Source of the DNA: JBBRSD01 sp038245725
Lineage (GTDB): Bacteria; Actinomycetota; Coriobacteriia; Anaerosomatales; JAAXUF01
DNA: 64,000 nucleotides
Assembly (NCBI GenBank): GCA_038245725.1
Contig: JBBRSD010000007.1
Location: forward strand, 62,001 to 126,000
Reading direction: 5' to 3'
This document shows positions 16,705 through 25,298 of this stretch, one piece after another. Below the pieces are notes generated by a model that did not search any database, had not been told where the DNA came from, and worked only from the letters and a program-made list of their open reading frames with translations. Position numbers and translations under genes: made by a program. How positions within the stretch are numbered: position 1 is the first letter of the stretch; the number at the start of each line of letters is the position of its first letter.

Positions 16705-17643
16705 ATGCCCACGATCACTCGCGATGCGGTCCGCGTGCCGGCCGATGTCCCGGCAGATATGCGTGAGCGCTACATCGACAACTACCTCAAGGCGACGCGC
16801 AATTCCGGTCGCCTCATGCTCTTCGCGTGCGACCAGAAGATCGAGCACATGAACGACGACTTCTTCGGCGAGGGTATCGACCTCGCCGATGCCGAACCGG
16901 AGCACATGTTCCGCATCGGTTCGCAGGGTGTCTGCGGCGTGCTCGCGGGCCAGCGCGGTCTTATCGCGCAGTTCGCGCCGGACTACCCCGGCATCAACTA
17001 TCTCGTGAAGATGAACTCAAAAACTCACCTGGTGAAGACGTCGCAGGACGATCCCTACTCGCCGCAGCTCTACGACATCCAGGTCGTTGCCGACCTCGTC
17101 GACAACGGCGTTAACTGCGTTGGCGTGGGCTACACGATCTACCTCGGCTCGGAGTACGAGTCGACGATGATGTCTGAGGCGGGCCAGCTCATCGCCGACG
17201 CGCATGCACTCGGCCTCGTGGTCGTGCTGTGGATGTATCCGCGCGGCAAGGCCGTCGCCGACGAGAAGAGCGCGCACCTTATCGCGGGTGCCGCCGGTAC
17301 CGCGGCGTGTCTCGGCGCTGACTTCGTGAAGTGCAACCCGCCGAAGGGCGACGACGCGGCAAGCTCCGCGCAAAAGCTCGTCGAGGCCTCAAAGGCGTCC
17401 GGCCGCACTGGTCTTGTGTGCGCCGGCGGCTCGACCGTGGACGCCACGACGTTCCTCACGCAGCTGTGGGAGCAGATCCACGTGGGCGGCGCGATCGGCA
17501 ATGCGACCGGCCGAAACCTCCACCAGCGCTCGCTGGACGAGGCGGTTCGCCTCACCAAGGCGATCAGCGCCATCACCCTTGGCGACTACGATGTCGAGCG
17601 CGCCCTTGCGGTGTTCAACGGCGCAGAGGATTTCTCGCTGTAG
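16705..17643 (+). CDS. Class I (DhnA/FbaB-type) aldolase, probably fructose-bisphosphate aldolase
   Basis: A 312-residue Schiff-base aldolase of the DeoC/LacD/DhnA superfamily. The probable Schiff-base lysine is in LGADFVKCNPPKG. Other family marks are LFACDQKIEHMNDDF near the start, GVGYTIYLGSEYES, VVLWMYPRGKAV, and the phosphate-binding CAGGSTVDA and GAIGNATGRNLHQRS. The start is ATG 16705 behind AGAAGGGGG. With the PPi-type phosphofructokinase 3 kb downstream it would supply a glycolytic or gluconeogenic step. The exact substrate is inferred. Confidence 0.8.
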   Translation: MPTITRDAVRVPADVPADMRERYIDNYLKATRNSGRLMLFACDQKIEHMNDDFFGEGIDLADAEPEHMFRIGSQGVCGVLAGQRGLIAQFAPDYPGINYLVKMNSKTHLVKTSQDDPYSPQLYDIQVVADLVDNGVNCVGVGYTIYLGSEYESTMMSEAGQLIADAHALGLVVVLWMYPRGKAVADEKSAHLIAGAAGTAACLGADFVKCNPPKGDDAASSAQKLVEASKASGRTGLVCAGGSTVDATTFLTQLWEQIHVGGAIGNATGRNLHQRSLDEAVRLTKAISAITLGDYDVERALAVFNGAEDFSL

Positions 17644-17776
17644 CTTCAGGCTCGCGCAGCGGGACGTGGTTTTCGCGCCGCGGCACCGTTCGGTCGTAGT
17701 CGGCCGGGCGGTGTCGCGGTGGCATTCGAGGGTACGTTAGACCAGTCAGTTCGAGTAGGCAGGCGGACGCAGATAC

Positions 17777-18670
17777 ATGTCGATCGCAGATTGGTTCTCG
17801 GCGCGCGAGTCCAAGCGCTACACCCAGACATCCGAGCAGCCTGTGGGCGCTCCGGACGTGCCCGACGGCGTCTGGGTCAAGTGCGAGGGCTGCAAGCGCA
17901 CCATCTACGAGGGCGAGCTCGCCGAGACGATGCGCGTCTGCAAGTCGTGCGGCTTTCACTTCGACCTGACTGCTCCCCAGCGCATCGAGCAGATCGTCGA
18001 CGAGGGCAGCTTTGCCGAGATCGACGGGCGTCTCGGCCCGTGTGACCCGCTCGCCTTCGTGGGTGCGAAAGCGTATGCCGACCAGCTCGAGACGGCGGCT
18101 GAGCGCAGCGAGCTGCCGGAAGCGGTGGTGTGCGGTCGGGCGACGGTGGGTGGTCGCCCCCTCGTGCTGGCGGCGATGGACTTCCGCTTCATCGCAGCTT
18201 CCATGGGCTCTGTCGTGGGCGAGAAGATCACGCGCGCCTTCGAGCATGCGACCGAGCAGCGTCTGCCCATCGTCATCGTCACGGCGTCGGGCGGCGCTCG
18301 CATGCAGGAAGGCATGCTCTCGCTCATGCAGATGGCGAAGACCAGCGCTGCCGCCCGCCGTCACAGTGACGCGGGGCTGCCCTACATCTCGGTGCTGACC
18401 AACCCCACGTATGGCGGCGTCACGGCTTCCTTCGCGGTGCTCGGCGACATCGTGCTCGCCGAGCCGGGCGCGATGATCGGCTTTGCGGGGCCACGCCTCG
18501 TGGAGCAGACGATTCGCCAGAAGCTGCCGAAGGGCTTCCAGACCGCGGAGTCCCTCATGACGCACGGCATGGTCGACGATATCGTTCCCAGACACGGGCT
18601 CAAGGACCGCATCGAGGTGCTGCTCGGCTACCTGACGCCGCGTGGCGCGAAGTCCGGTGAGGCGTCATGA
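17777..18670 (+). CDS. accD: Acetyl-CoA carboxylase carboxyltransferase subunit beta
   Basis: AccD transfers CO2 from carboxybiotin to acetyl-CoA together with AccA. The N-terminal four-cysteine zinc ribbon is present (Cys36, Cys39, Cys55, Cys58). It is followed by the crotonase-fold core with SMGSVVGEKITRA, VTASGGARMQEG and PTYGGVTASFA. The 297 residues are of usual length. The stop overlaps accA in ATGA, so both subunits are probably made in step. Biotin carboxylase and carrier genes are not visible here. Confidence 0.96.
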   Translation: MSIADWFSARESKRYTQTSEQPVGAPDVPDGVWVKCEGCKRTIYEGELAETMRVCKSCGFHFDLTAPQRIEQIVDEGSFAEIDGRLGPCDPLAFVGAKAYADQLETAAERSELPEAVVCGRATVGGRPLVLAAMDFRFIAASMGSVVGEKITRAFEHATEQRLPIVIVTASGGARMQEGMLSLMQMAKTSAAARRHSDAGLPYISVLTNPTYGGVTASFAVLGDIVLAEPGAMIGFAGPRLVEQTIRQKLPKGFQTAESLMTHGMVDDIVPRHGLKDRIEVLLGYLTPRGAKSGEAS

Positions 18671-19644
18671 GCAAGCCCCGCTACGTCATGGAGTTCGAAC
18701 GTCCGCTCGTCGACCTCGAAGAGAAGATCGAAGAACTCAGGCGCTTAGACCTGACCGAGAATCCCGAGCTCGTTAATGAGATCGACGCGCTTGCACAGCA
18801 GATCGAGGAACTGCGCGTCGAGACGTATCAGCACTTGTCGCCGTGGGACCGCGTCCAGATCTCGCGACACCCAGATCGCCCGAAGACGCAGGCCTACGTC
18901 GACACGATCTTCGAAGACGTCGTCGAGCTGCACGGCGACAGGCACTTCGGGGACGACGAGGCGATCTTCGCGGGCTTCGGCACGCTCGGCGGTCGTCGCG
19001 TCGCCATTCTCGGCCACCGCAAGGGCGCCAACACCAAGGAAAACATCCGGCGCAACTTCGGCAGCCCGCATCCGGAAGGCTTCCGCAAGGCGATGCGCAT
19101 CATGGACCTCGCCGAGAAGTTCGGCCTGCCGCTCGTCACGCTGCTCGACACCGCCGGCGCGTACCCGGGCATCGAAGCCGAGGAGCGAGGCCAGGCGTGG
19201 GCGATTGCGGAATCGCTTGCGAAACTCTCGGCGCTCTCGGTGCCGGTCGTGTGCGTCGGCATCGGCGAGGGTGGCAGCGGCGGCGCGCTCGCTATCGGTT
19301 TCGGTGACCGGCTCATGATGCTGGAGAACTCGTACTACTCGGTCATCAGTCCCGAGATGTGCGCGCAGATCCTCTACAAGGACACAAAGCAGGCCGAGAG
19401 TGCCGCATCATGCCTGAAGATGACGGCGACCGACCTGGTGCAGATCGGGATCGTCGACACGGTCCTGCCGGAGCCGGTCGGGGGCGCACACCGCGCGCCT
19501 GAGGAGGTGTTCGACGTGGTCGGCTCGGCGATCGGATCGGCGCTTGACGAGCTGGCAGCGATCCCCTCAGGAGAGCTGGTTTCGGGCCGTTACGAGCGGC
19601 TTCGCGACATCGGCGTGTTCTGCGAGCTCGGGGACGAGGCTTAG
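18667..19644 (+). CDS. accA: Acetyl-CoA carboxylase carboxyltransferase subunit alpha
   Basis: This is the partner of AccD in malonyl-CoA formation. The 325 residues show the AccA order: LEFE-like N-terminus (MEFERPLVDLEEKIEELR), WDRVQISRHPDRPKT, the FAGFGTLGG core, GHRKGANTKENI, FGSPHPEGFRKA, DTAGAYPGIEAEERGQA, GEGGSGGALAIGF and YSVISPEMCAQILYKD. The C-terminal region after 280 is less conserved. It overlaps accD by four bases. Confidence 0.96.
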   Translation: MSKPRYVMEFERPLVDLEEKIEELRRLDLTENPELVNEIDALAQQIEELRVETYQHLSPWDRVQISRHPDRPKTQAYVDTIFEDVVELHGDRHFGDDEAIFAGFGTLGGRRVAILGHRKGANTKENIRRNFGSPHPEGFRKAMRIMDLAEKFGLPLVTLLDTAGAYPGIEAEERGQAWAIAESLAKLSALSVPVVCVGIGEGGSGGALAIGFGDRLMMLENSYYSVISPEMCAQILYKDTKQAESAASCLKMTATDLVQIGIVDTVLPEPVGGAHRAPEEVFDVVGSAIGSALDELAAIPSGELVSGRYERLRDIGVFCELGDEA

Positions 19645-19690
19645 GGAAAGAACTACAGCGTCCGCTTCGCCCGCTAGGAGAGGTCGGCGC

Positions 19691-20926
19691 ATGAGTTCCA
19701 CGCCCATCAAACGAGTCGGCATCCTGTTTTCCGGTGGTCCCGCACCGGCGGCCAACGCGGTCATCTCTGCTGCCACGCTCTCGTTCATCAACGCCGGTGT
19801 GGCCGTCTACGGCTTCAATGACGGCTACGAGAACCTCGAGCGCTGCTCGGCCGAGTCACCGCTCGTCGTAGGACGCGATTACCGCTGCCTGTCGCGAAAC
19901 GACGTGTCCCACATCCGAAACGAAGGCGCCATCATCCTGCGCACGTCGCGCGCGAACCCCGGCAAACAGGTCGCGTCCTTTGCAGACCTCGCCGACGCCG
20001 AGAAGAACGCGAAGCTCAGAGCCGTCTACTGCGCCTTCGACCAGCTCGAGATCGACGCCCTGGTCTCGATCGGCGGCGACGACACCCTGAAGACCGCGAA
20101 CTACCTCTACCGCATGCAGGAGGCCCTTCCCGACATGCGACCGGTGCGGATGGTCCACTTGCCTAAGACCATCGACAACGACTACAACGGCATCGACTGG
20201 ACGTTCGGCTTCATGACGGCGGCCGATTTCGCTGCAAAGGAGATCCGCAACCTCGGCTCCGACGCAAAGTCCACCCGTGTCTGGTACGTGCTCGAGGTGA
20301 TGGGGCGCAAGGCGGGCTGGCTGACGTATGCCGCTGGCATCGCGGGCGAAGCCACGAAGATGATCTCGGTGGAGGACTTCGACGACGTGTTCGACGTCGA
20401 GAAGGCGGCCGAGGAGATCGCCCATCTCATGCAGATACGCGCACGTGACGGACGTGAGTACGGAGTGGTCTGCGTCGCCGAAGGCCTCGCCGATAAGCTC
20501 CCTGACGCCCAGCGCCCGCAGAAGACCGACGAGCACGGCAACATCATTTTGGGATCGGCGCACATCGGGCAGGTTCTTGCCACTGCTACCGAGAAGAAGT
20601 TCGAGGAACTGACCGGCGCGTCGATGAAGGTCCGCAGTAAGCAGATCGGGTACGAGGCGCGCTGCGCGGATCCGAGCGCCTTCGACGTGCTGCTCGCCAC
20701 GCAGCTGGGTGTCGGCGCGTGCCGCGCGCTCGTCGATGACGGCCTGAGCGGTTCGATGGTGAGCGTCGAGAAGCAGCTTCAGATCAAGTACGTGCCGTTC
20801 TCGGAGCTGATCGACCCTGTGACGCTGAAGACGAAGGTGCGCTTCATCGAGCGCGACAGCGACTTCTACAAGTTGGCGCGCTCGCTCGAGTACCAGGAGT
20901 GCCAAACGCCCGAGCCGGAGTGCTGA
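19691..20926 (+). CDS. pfp: Phosphofructokinase, predicted PPi-dependent
   Basis: This 411-residue PFK-A-family enzyme interconverts fructose 6-phosphate and fructose 1,6-bisphosphate. The signature residues favour pyrophosphate as donor: SIGGDDTLK (128-132) has Asp where ATP enzymes have Gly in GGDG. LPKTIDND (157-164) has Lys where ATP enzymes have Gly in PGTIDND. The start is ATG 19691 behind TAGGAGAGG; the frame runs back into accA, but that part is not family-like. A reversible PPi enzyme would serve both glycolysis and gluconeogenesis, as is common in anaerobes. Confidence 0.9.
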   Translation: MSSTPIKRVGILFSGGPAPAANAVISAATLSFINAGVAVYGFNDGYENLERCSAESPLVVGRDYRCLSRNDVSHIRNEGAIILRTSRANPGKQVASFADLADAEKNAKLRAVYCAFDQLEIDALVSIGGDDTLKTANYLYRMQEALPDMRPVRMVHLPKTIDNDYNGIDWTFGFMTAADFAAKEIRNLGSDAKSTRVWYVLEVMGRKAGWLTYAAGIAGEATKMISVEDFDDVFDVEKAAEEIAHLMQIRARDGREYGVVCVAEGLADKLPDAQRPQKTDEHGNIILGSAHIGQVLATATEKKFEELTGASMKVRSKQIGYEARCADPSAFDVLLATQLGVGACRALVDDGLSGSMVSVEKQLQIKYVPFSELIDPVTLKTKVRFIERDSDFYKLARSLEYQECQTPEPEC

Positions 20927-21070
20927 GCGGGGGAGCTCGTCGGCAGCGCACAAGTCATCAAGCGGCGGCCTCGCGCAGGTGGCTTCTGCTAGCATGAAGC
21001 GGCTGCGCCCGTCGCTCGAGGGCGCGCCAGAAAACGCCAACCGTCTGAGTGCCCACAGGAGGACGTCGCC

Positions 21071-21910
21071 ATGTCTTGGGGTCTTGAGAACCGCCTCTCC
21101 CGCATCATTCGTCCCGAGGACAACCGTACCGTCATGCTCGCGGTCGACCACGGGTACTTCCTTGGACCCACCACCGGCCTCGAGAGCATCGCGAAGAGCA
21201 TCGTGCCGCTCGCGCCGTACGCCGACACGCTGATGCTCACGCGTGGCATGCTGCGCTCCGAGATCCCGACGAGCACGAGCACGCCGATCGTACTGCGCGT
21301 CTCGGGCGCCAACAGCGTGCTCGATGACGACCTTTCCAACGAGACGATCATCACCGACATCGAGGACGTCATCCGCCTGAACGCAGCCGGCATGGCGCTC
21401 TCGATCTTCGTCGGCTCGGACTACCAACATCAGACCATCGCCAACCTCGCCAAGCTGATCGACCAGGGCGAGCGCTATGGCATCCCCGTCATCGCCGTCA
21501 CGGCCGTTGGCAAGGAGATGGTGCGCGACGCGCGCTACCTGTCGCTTGCTACGCGCATCGCCGCCGAGATGGGCGCACACATCGTCAAGACGTACTACGT
21601 CGAGGACGACTTCGAGCGCATCACCTCGACATGCCCGGTGCCGGTGGTCATGGCCGGCGGCAAGAAGCTGCCGGAGCGCGATGCGCTGCAGATGACGTGG
21701 AGCGCGATGGCGCGCGGTGCCTCGGGTGTGGATATGGGCCGCAACATCTTCCAGAGCGATTCACCACTCGGGATGATCAAGGCTGTCAACGCGGTCGTGC
21801 ACGCCGGTGCGAGCGTCGACGACGGGTTCACGATCTATATGGACGAGAAGAGCACAAGCGGTGCGGCTGCGGCACGGGACGTGTTCGTCGACGACTCCCG
21901 TAAGATCTAG
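21071..21910 (+). CDS. LsrF-like class I aldolase/thiolase
   Basis: The protein is very close in pattern to E. coli LsrF, which transfers acetyl from 3-hydroxy-5-phosphonooxypentane-2,4-dione to CoA in AI-2 breakdown. Shared stretches include MLAVDHGYFLGPTTGLE, RVSGANSVL, GSDYQHQTI, ARYLSLATRIAAEMGAHIV, VMAGGKKLPERDAL and GVDMGRNIFQSD. The catalytic lysine is probably that of AHIVKTYYVE. No lsr transport or kinase genes are near; a zinc dehydrogenase follows after 3 bases, so a different pathway is possible. ACAGGAGG lies ahead of ATG 21071. Confidence 0.82.
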   Translation: MSWGLENRLSRIIRPEDNRTVMLAVDHGYFLGPTTGLESIAKSIVPLAPYADTLMLTRGMLRSEIPTSTSTPIVLRVSGANSVLDDDLSNETIITDIEDVIRLNAAGMALSIFVGSDYQHQTIANLAKLIDQGERYGIPVIAVTAVGKEMVRDARYLSLATRIAAEMGAHIVKTYYVEDDFERITSTCPVPVVMAGGKKLPERDALQMTWSAMARGASGVDMGRNIFQSDSPLGMIKAVNAVVHAGASVDDGFTIYMDEKSTSGAAAARDVFVDDSRKI

Positions 21911-21913
21911 CCG

Positions 21914-22942
21914 ATGCGCGTTGCCGTCTACTACAACAACTCCGACATCCGCGTCGAGGAGCGCCCGGTTCCGGCGATCGGTCCCGGTGAGACGCTTGTG
22001 CGCATCAAGGCGAGCGGCATCTGTGGCTCCGACGTGCTCGAGTGGTATCGCGTGCCGAAGGCGCCGCTCGTGCTCGGCCACGAGGTGGCCGGCGACGTTG
22101 TCGCGGTGGGCGAGGGTGTCGAGAATGTCGCCGTCGGTGACCGCGTCGTCGTGTCGCACCATGTGCCGTGCAATGTGTGCCGTTACTGCCTGACCGGCAA
22201 CCACACCGCGTGTCACACGCTGCACACCACCAACTTCGACCCCGGCGGGTTCTCGGAGTACGTGCGGGTGCCTGCGCTGCAAACCGACCGAGGGATTCTG
22301 CGGCTGCCGGATTCTGTGACGTACGAGGAGGGCTCGTTTGTAGAGCCGCTCGGTTGCGTCGTTCGCGCGCAGACGCGAGCGGGTATCCGCCCCGGATCCA
22401 CCGTGCTGGTCATGGGCAGCGGCATCAGCGGGCTGCTCCATATCCGGCTCGCGCTCGCCCTGGGCGTCGGCCGCGTATTCGCGACCGACGTCTCGCAGTA
22501 CCGGCTCGATTGGGCGCGCCGCAGCGGAGCGACGGCCGCGTTCGATGCCATCGCCGCGGGCGACAGGCTGTCCGGTTTGCTGCGCGACGCCAACGACGGC
22601 AACCTCGCGGACCTCGTCATCCTCGGTACGGGCGCTCCGAGTGCAATCGACCAGGGCCTCGCGTGCCTCGAGAACGGCGCCACGTTCATCGTCTTCGCGG
22701 TGCCTGCGCCCGGCCAGGACCACCCCATGCCCCTCAATGAGCTCTGGCGCCGAGAAGTGACGCTGCGCACCGCCTACGGCGCCGCGCCGGCCGACCTCGC
22801 GATGGCGCTCGATCTCATCGCGAGCGGGCGCGTGCGCGTCGACGACCTCGTCACGCACCGCCTGCCGCTCGAGCGGACGGTAGAAGGGTTCGGGCTCGTG
22901 GCGGGCGCCGGCGAGAGCGTCAAGGTCATCATCGAGCCGTAA
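21914..22942 (+). CDS. Zinc-dependent medium-chain alcohol/polyol dehydrogenase
   Basis: A 342-residue MDR-superfamily dehydrogenase. The catalytic zinc site has Cys in GICGSDVLEWY and His in LGHEVAGDVV. The structural zinc lobe is C-x2-C-x2-C-x7-C in PCNVCRYCLTGNHTAC. The Rossmann loop is VLVMGSGISGLLH. The branch is that of threonine/sorbitol-type dehydrogenases; the substrate is not predictable. It begins 3 bases after the LsrF-like gene and is almost certainly co-transcribed and functionally linked. Confidence 0.88.
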   Translation: MRVAVYYNNSDIRVEERPVPAIGPGETLVRIKASGICGSDVLEWYRVPKAPLVLGHEVAGDVVAVGEGVENVAVGDRVVVSHHVPCNVCRYCLTGNHTACHTLHTTNFDPGGFSEYVRVPALQTDRGILRLPDSVTYEEGSFVEPLGCVVRAQTRAGIRPGSTVLVMGSGISGLLHIRLALALGVGRVFATDVSQYRLDWARRSGATAAFDAIAAGDRLSGLLRDANDGNLADLVILGTGAPSAIDQGLACLENGATFIVFAVPAPGQDHPMPLNELWRREVTLRTAYGAAPADLAMALDLIASGRVRVDDLVTHRLPLERTVEGFGLVAGAGESVKVIIEP

Positions 22943-22945
22943 GGA

Positions 22946-22961
22946 CGGCCCGATCGGGCCG
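22946..22961. terminator. Perfect palindrome between convergent genes
   Basis: CGGCCCGATCGGGCCG is a perfect 16-base palindrome. It fills the 20-base gap between the stops of the dehydrogenase and the helicase, and could fold as a small bidirectional hairpin. No T-run is present, so its strength as a terminator is doubtful. Confidence 0.5.
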
Positions 22962-22962
22962 C

Positions 22963-25074
22963 TCAGCTCCACAACCCTCGCACGCCCGCGCGGATCGACG
23001 CGCTCGTCGTCTTCGGCGCAACTTCGTCATCTGCCGTCAGCGTATCCGGTGACGCTTGGAACTCCACAAAGTGCGGCAGCACGCTCTCGCTGAGGAAGCG
23101 GCTGCGCTGTGCATAGCCATGCGTGTCGGACTTGCCCCACGGCTGCGTGTAGTAGCGGAGCGGATGGCTCACGTAGAGGTGGTTCTTCGCGCGCGTGCAG
23201 GCGACGTAGAAGAGCCTGCGCTCTTCCTCGATCTCCTCGGGAGAGCCGGTCGCCATGTCGCTTGGGATGTTGCCGTCGGCGGCATGGATGACGTAGACGC
23301 AGTCGAACTCGAGCCCCTTTGCTGAGTGCATCGTCGAGAGGATCACGTAGTCCTCGTCAAGCACCGGCGGACCGGCGAGCTCTTGCGTGTAGGCGGGCGG
23401 GTCGAGCGCGAGGTCGGCGAGGAAGCGCGACCGGTCCTGGGCGCGCGAGGCGAGCGACTCGATCTGCTCGATGTCGCGCAGCCGCGCCTCGACGTTGTCG
23501 TAACGGCGCTCAAGCAGCGGCGCGTAGACCGTGCGCACTGCGTGGACTTGCGCTGGCACGTCTCCCGGCCCGGCGCCAGCAAGCCCGCGCATAAGCGAGA
23601 CGACGTCTGGCCACAGGTCGCGCGCGGCTTCGGGCACCTCGGCACTGACCCACGCATCGAAGTCGCCGCCGCTCATGGTCAGCGTGGTCATGAGAACCGC
23701 CGCCGTGCGCGGCCCGATGCCCGGCACGAGGCCGAGCACGCGCAGCCCCGCCATCGCGTCGCGTGGGTTCTCGGCGAGGCGCAGGAAGCTCACGAGGTCT
23801 TTCACGTGCGCCATCTCCACGAATCTCAGGCCCCCGTACTTGCGGAAGGGGATGTTGCGACGTGAGAGCTCCATCTCGAGCGCCATCGAGTGGTGCTGCG
23901 CGCGGAAGAGCACGCACTGGTGCTTGAGGAGCGTGCCCTGCTCGCGGTGGTCGAGGATGCGCTCGGCAAGCCACGTGGTCTGCTCGGCCTCGTCTCGGCA
24001 GGTGACCAGAGACGGGCGGCCGCCGCCTTCCCGGGCGGTCCACAGCTCCTTGTCGCGGCGCTCGGTCGCCTCGGCGATGATGGCGTTGGTCGCGGTGAGG
24101 ATGGGCGCGCTCGAGCGGTAGTTGCGCGTGAGCGTGGCGACCTCGGCCCCGGGAAAGCGCAGCTCGAAGTCGAGGATGTTTCGCACTGTTGCCGCGCGGA
24201 AGCTGTAGATCGCCTGCGCGTCGTCGCCCACGCACGTCACGCCGGTACCGTCCGGCCGAAGCCGCGAGACGATGTCGGCCTGCAGCACGTTCGTGTCCTG
24301 GTACTCGTCAACGAGCACGTGGTCGAAGCGTTCGCGCACCCTGTCCCCAGCCCCCGGATCGCCGAGAAGCCCGTGCCAGAACAGCAGTAGGTCGTCGTAG
24401 TCGAGAACCTGCTGCTCCTCCTTCATGTCGGTGTAACGCGCGAAGAGCGGCTTCAGATCGTCTTCGGCTTTACGGCACCACGGAAACGCGGTGCGCAGCA
24501 CTTCGGGCAGCGGCAGCTGCGAGTTGACGCAACGGGAGTAGATGTCGAGACACGTCGACTTCTGTGGGAAGCGCGAGCCGTTGCGCCCCAAGCCGAGCTC
24601 GGTCCGCGCGAGGTGCATGAGGTCCTCGGAATCGCCGCGGTCGAGGATGGTGAAGTCCGGCTCCATGCCGATGTCGCGTGCATGAATGCGCAGCAGGCGT
24701 GCGGCGACCGCGTGGAAGGTTCCGCCCCAGACGCGCGCGCCGGACAGCTCCGGGCCGCCGCGCTCGGCGCTCGATCGAAGGATGCCGTCGACCCGACGCA
24801 TCATCTCGCTCGAGGCACGGCGAGTGAACGTGAGCAGCAGCAGACGGCCGGGGTCGGCACCGCGCGCGATGAGGTGGGCGACGCGGTGCGCGAGCGTGGC
24901 GGTCTTGCCGGTGCCGGCTCCCGCTACGATGAGGAGCGGGCCGTCGCCGTGCGCGGCTGCCGCGCGCTGCTCGGCGTTGAGGTCGACGAGAAGCGCCTCG
25001 GCGAAGACGGCGCCCGGTTCGGCGGTCGTGGTGGCCGGTTCGACGCCGGCGGACGAGGGGGTCTCGGCATCCAT
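22963..25074 (-). CDS. UvrD/PcrA-type superfamily 1 DNA helicase
   Basis: A 703-residue 3'-5' SF1A helicase. Motifs are in order: Q motif LNAEQRAAAAHGDGPLLIVAGAGTGKT region (Walker A AGAGTGKT), LLLTFTRRASSEMMRR, VLVDEYQDTN (Walker B), CVGDDAQAIYSFRAA, LTRNYRSS, TMHSAKGLEFDCVYV, and EERRLFYVACTRAKNHLYV. The start is ATG 25074 with AGGAG 8 bases upstream; the frame is open further but without family features. A LexA-type SOS box lies 61 bases upstream, so DNA-damage induction is likely. It probably acts in repair or replication restart. Confidence 0.92.
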   Translation of the reverse strand: MDAETPSSAGVEPATTTAEPGAVFAEALLVDLNAEQRAAAAHGDGPLLIVAGAGTGKTATLAHRVAHLIARGADPGRLLLLTFTRRASSEMMRRVDGILRSSAERGGPELSGARVWGGTFHAVAARLLRIHARDIGMEPDFTILDRGDSEDLMHLARTELGLGRNGSRFPQKSTCLDIYSRCVNSQLPLPEVLRTAFPWCRKAEDDLKPLFARYTDMKEEQQVLDYDDLLLFWHGLLGDPGAGDRVRERFDHVLVDEYQDTNVLQADIVSRLRPDGTGVTCVGDDAQAIYSFRAATVRNILDFELRFPGAEVATLTRNYRSSAPILTATNAIIAEATERRDKELWTAREGGGRPSLVTCRDEAEQTTWLAERILDHREQGTLLKHQCVLFRAQHHSMALEMELSRRNIPFRKYGGLRFVEMAHVKDLVSFLRLAENPRDAMAGLRVLGLVPGIGPRTAAVLMTTLTMSGGDFDAWVSAEVPEAARDLWPDVVSLMRGLAGAGPGDVPAQVHAVRTVYAPLLERRYDNVEARLRDIEQIESLASRAQDRSRFLADLALDPPAYTQELAGPPVLDEDYVILSTMHSAKGLEFDCVYVIHAADGNIPSDMATGSPEEIEEERRLFYVACTRAKNHLYVSHPLRYYTQPWGKSDTHGYAQRSRFLSESVLPHFVEFQASPDTLTADDEVAPKTTSASIRAGVRGLWS

Positions 25075-25134
25075 GAGGCGAACTCCTGTTCGACTGTGAG
25101 GGAGGCCGAGCGTAGCACGCTCAGGCCATTGGTG

Positions 25135-25150
25135 TCGAACACGTGTTCGA
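25135..25150. promoter_or_regulatory. LexA (SOS) box
   Basis: TCGAACACGTGTTCGA is a perfect 16-base palindrome that fits the Gram-positive/actinobacterial LexA consensus CGAAC-N4-GTTCG. It lies 61-76 bases upstream of the helicase start and could also affect the divergent exported protein. I found no other such site in the window, including ahead of uvrA and uvrB. Confidence 0.82.
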
Positions 25151-25298
25151 TTCCGCGAACCGAGACAGCACGGGGCGGCAACGCAGCGGCGACCGATCCC
25201 GGCTGGTGTGGCACTGGCGGATAGGGGACGAAGCCCTGTACCATGGGCCTCAGGGAATTCGAGCCGGACGCTCGTGTGTTCCCGGGAAGGGCGGCTGC

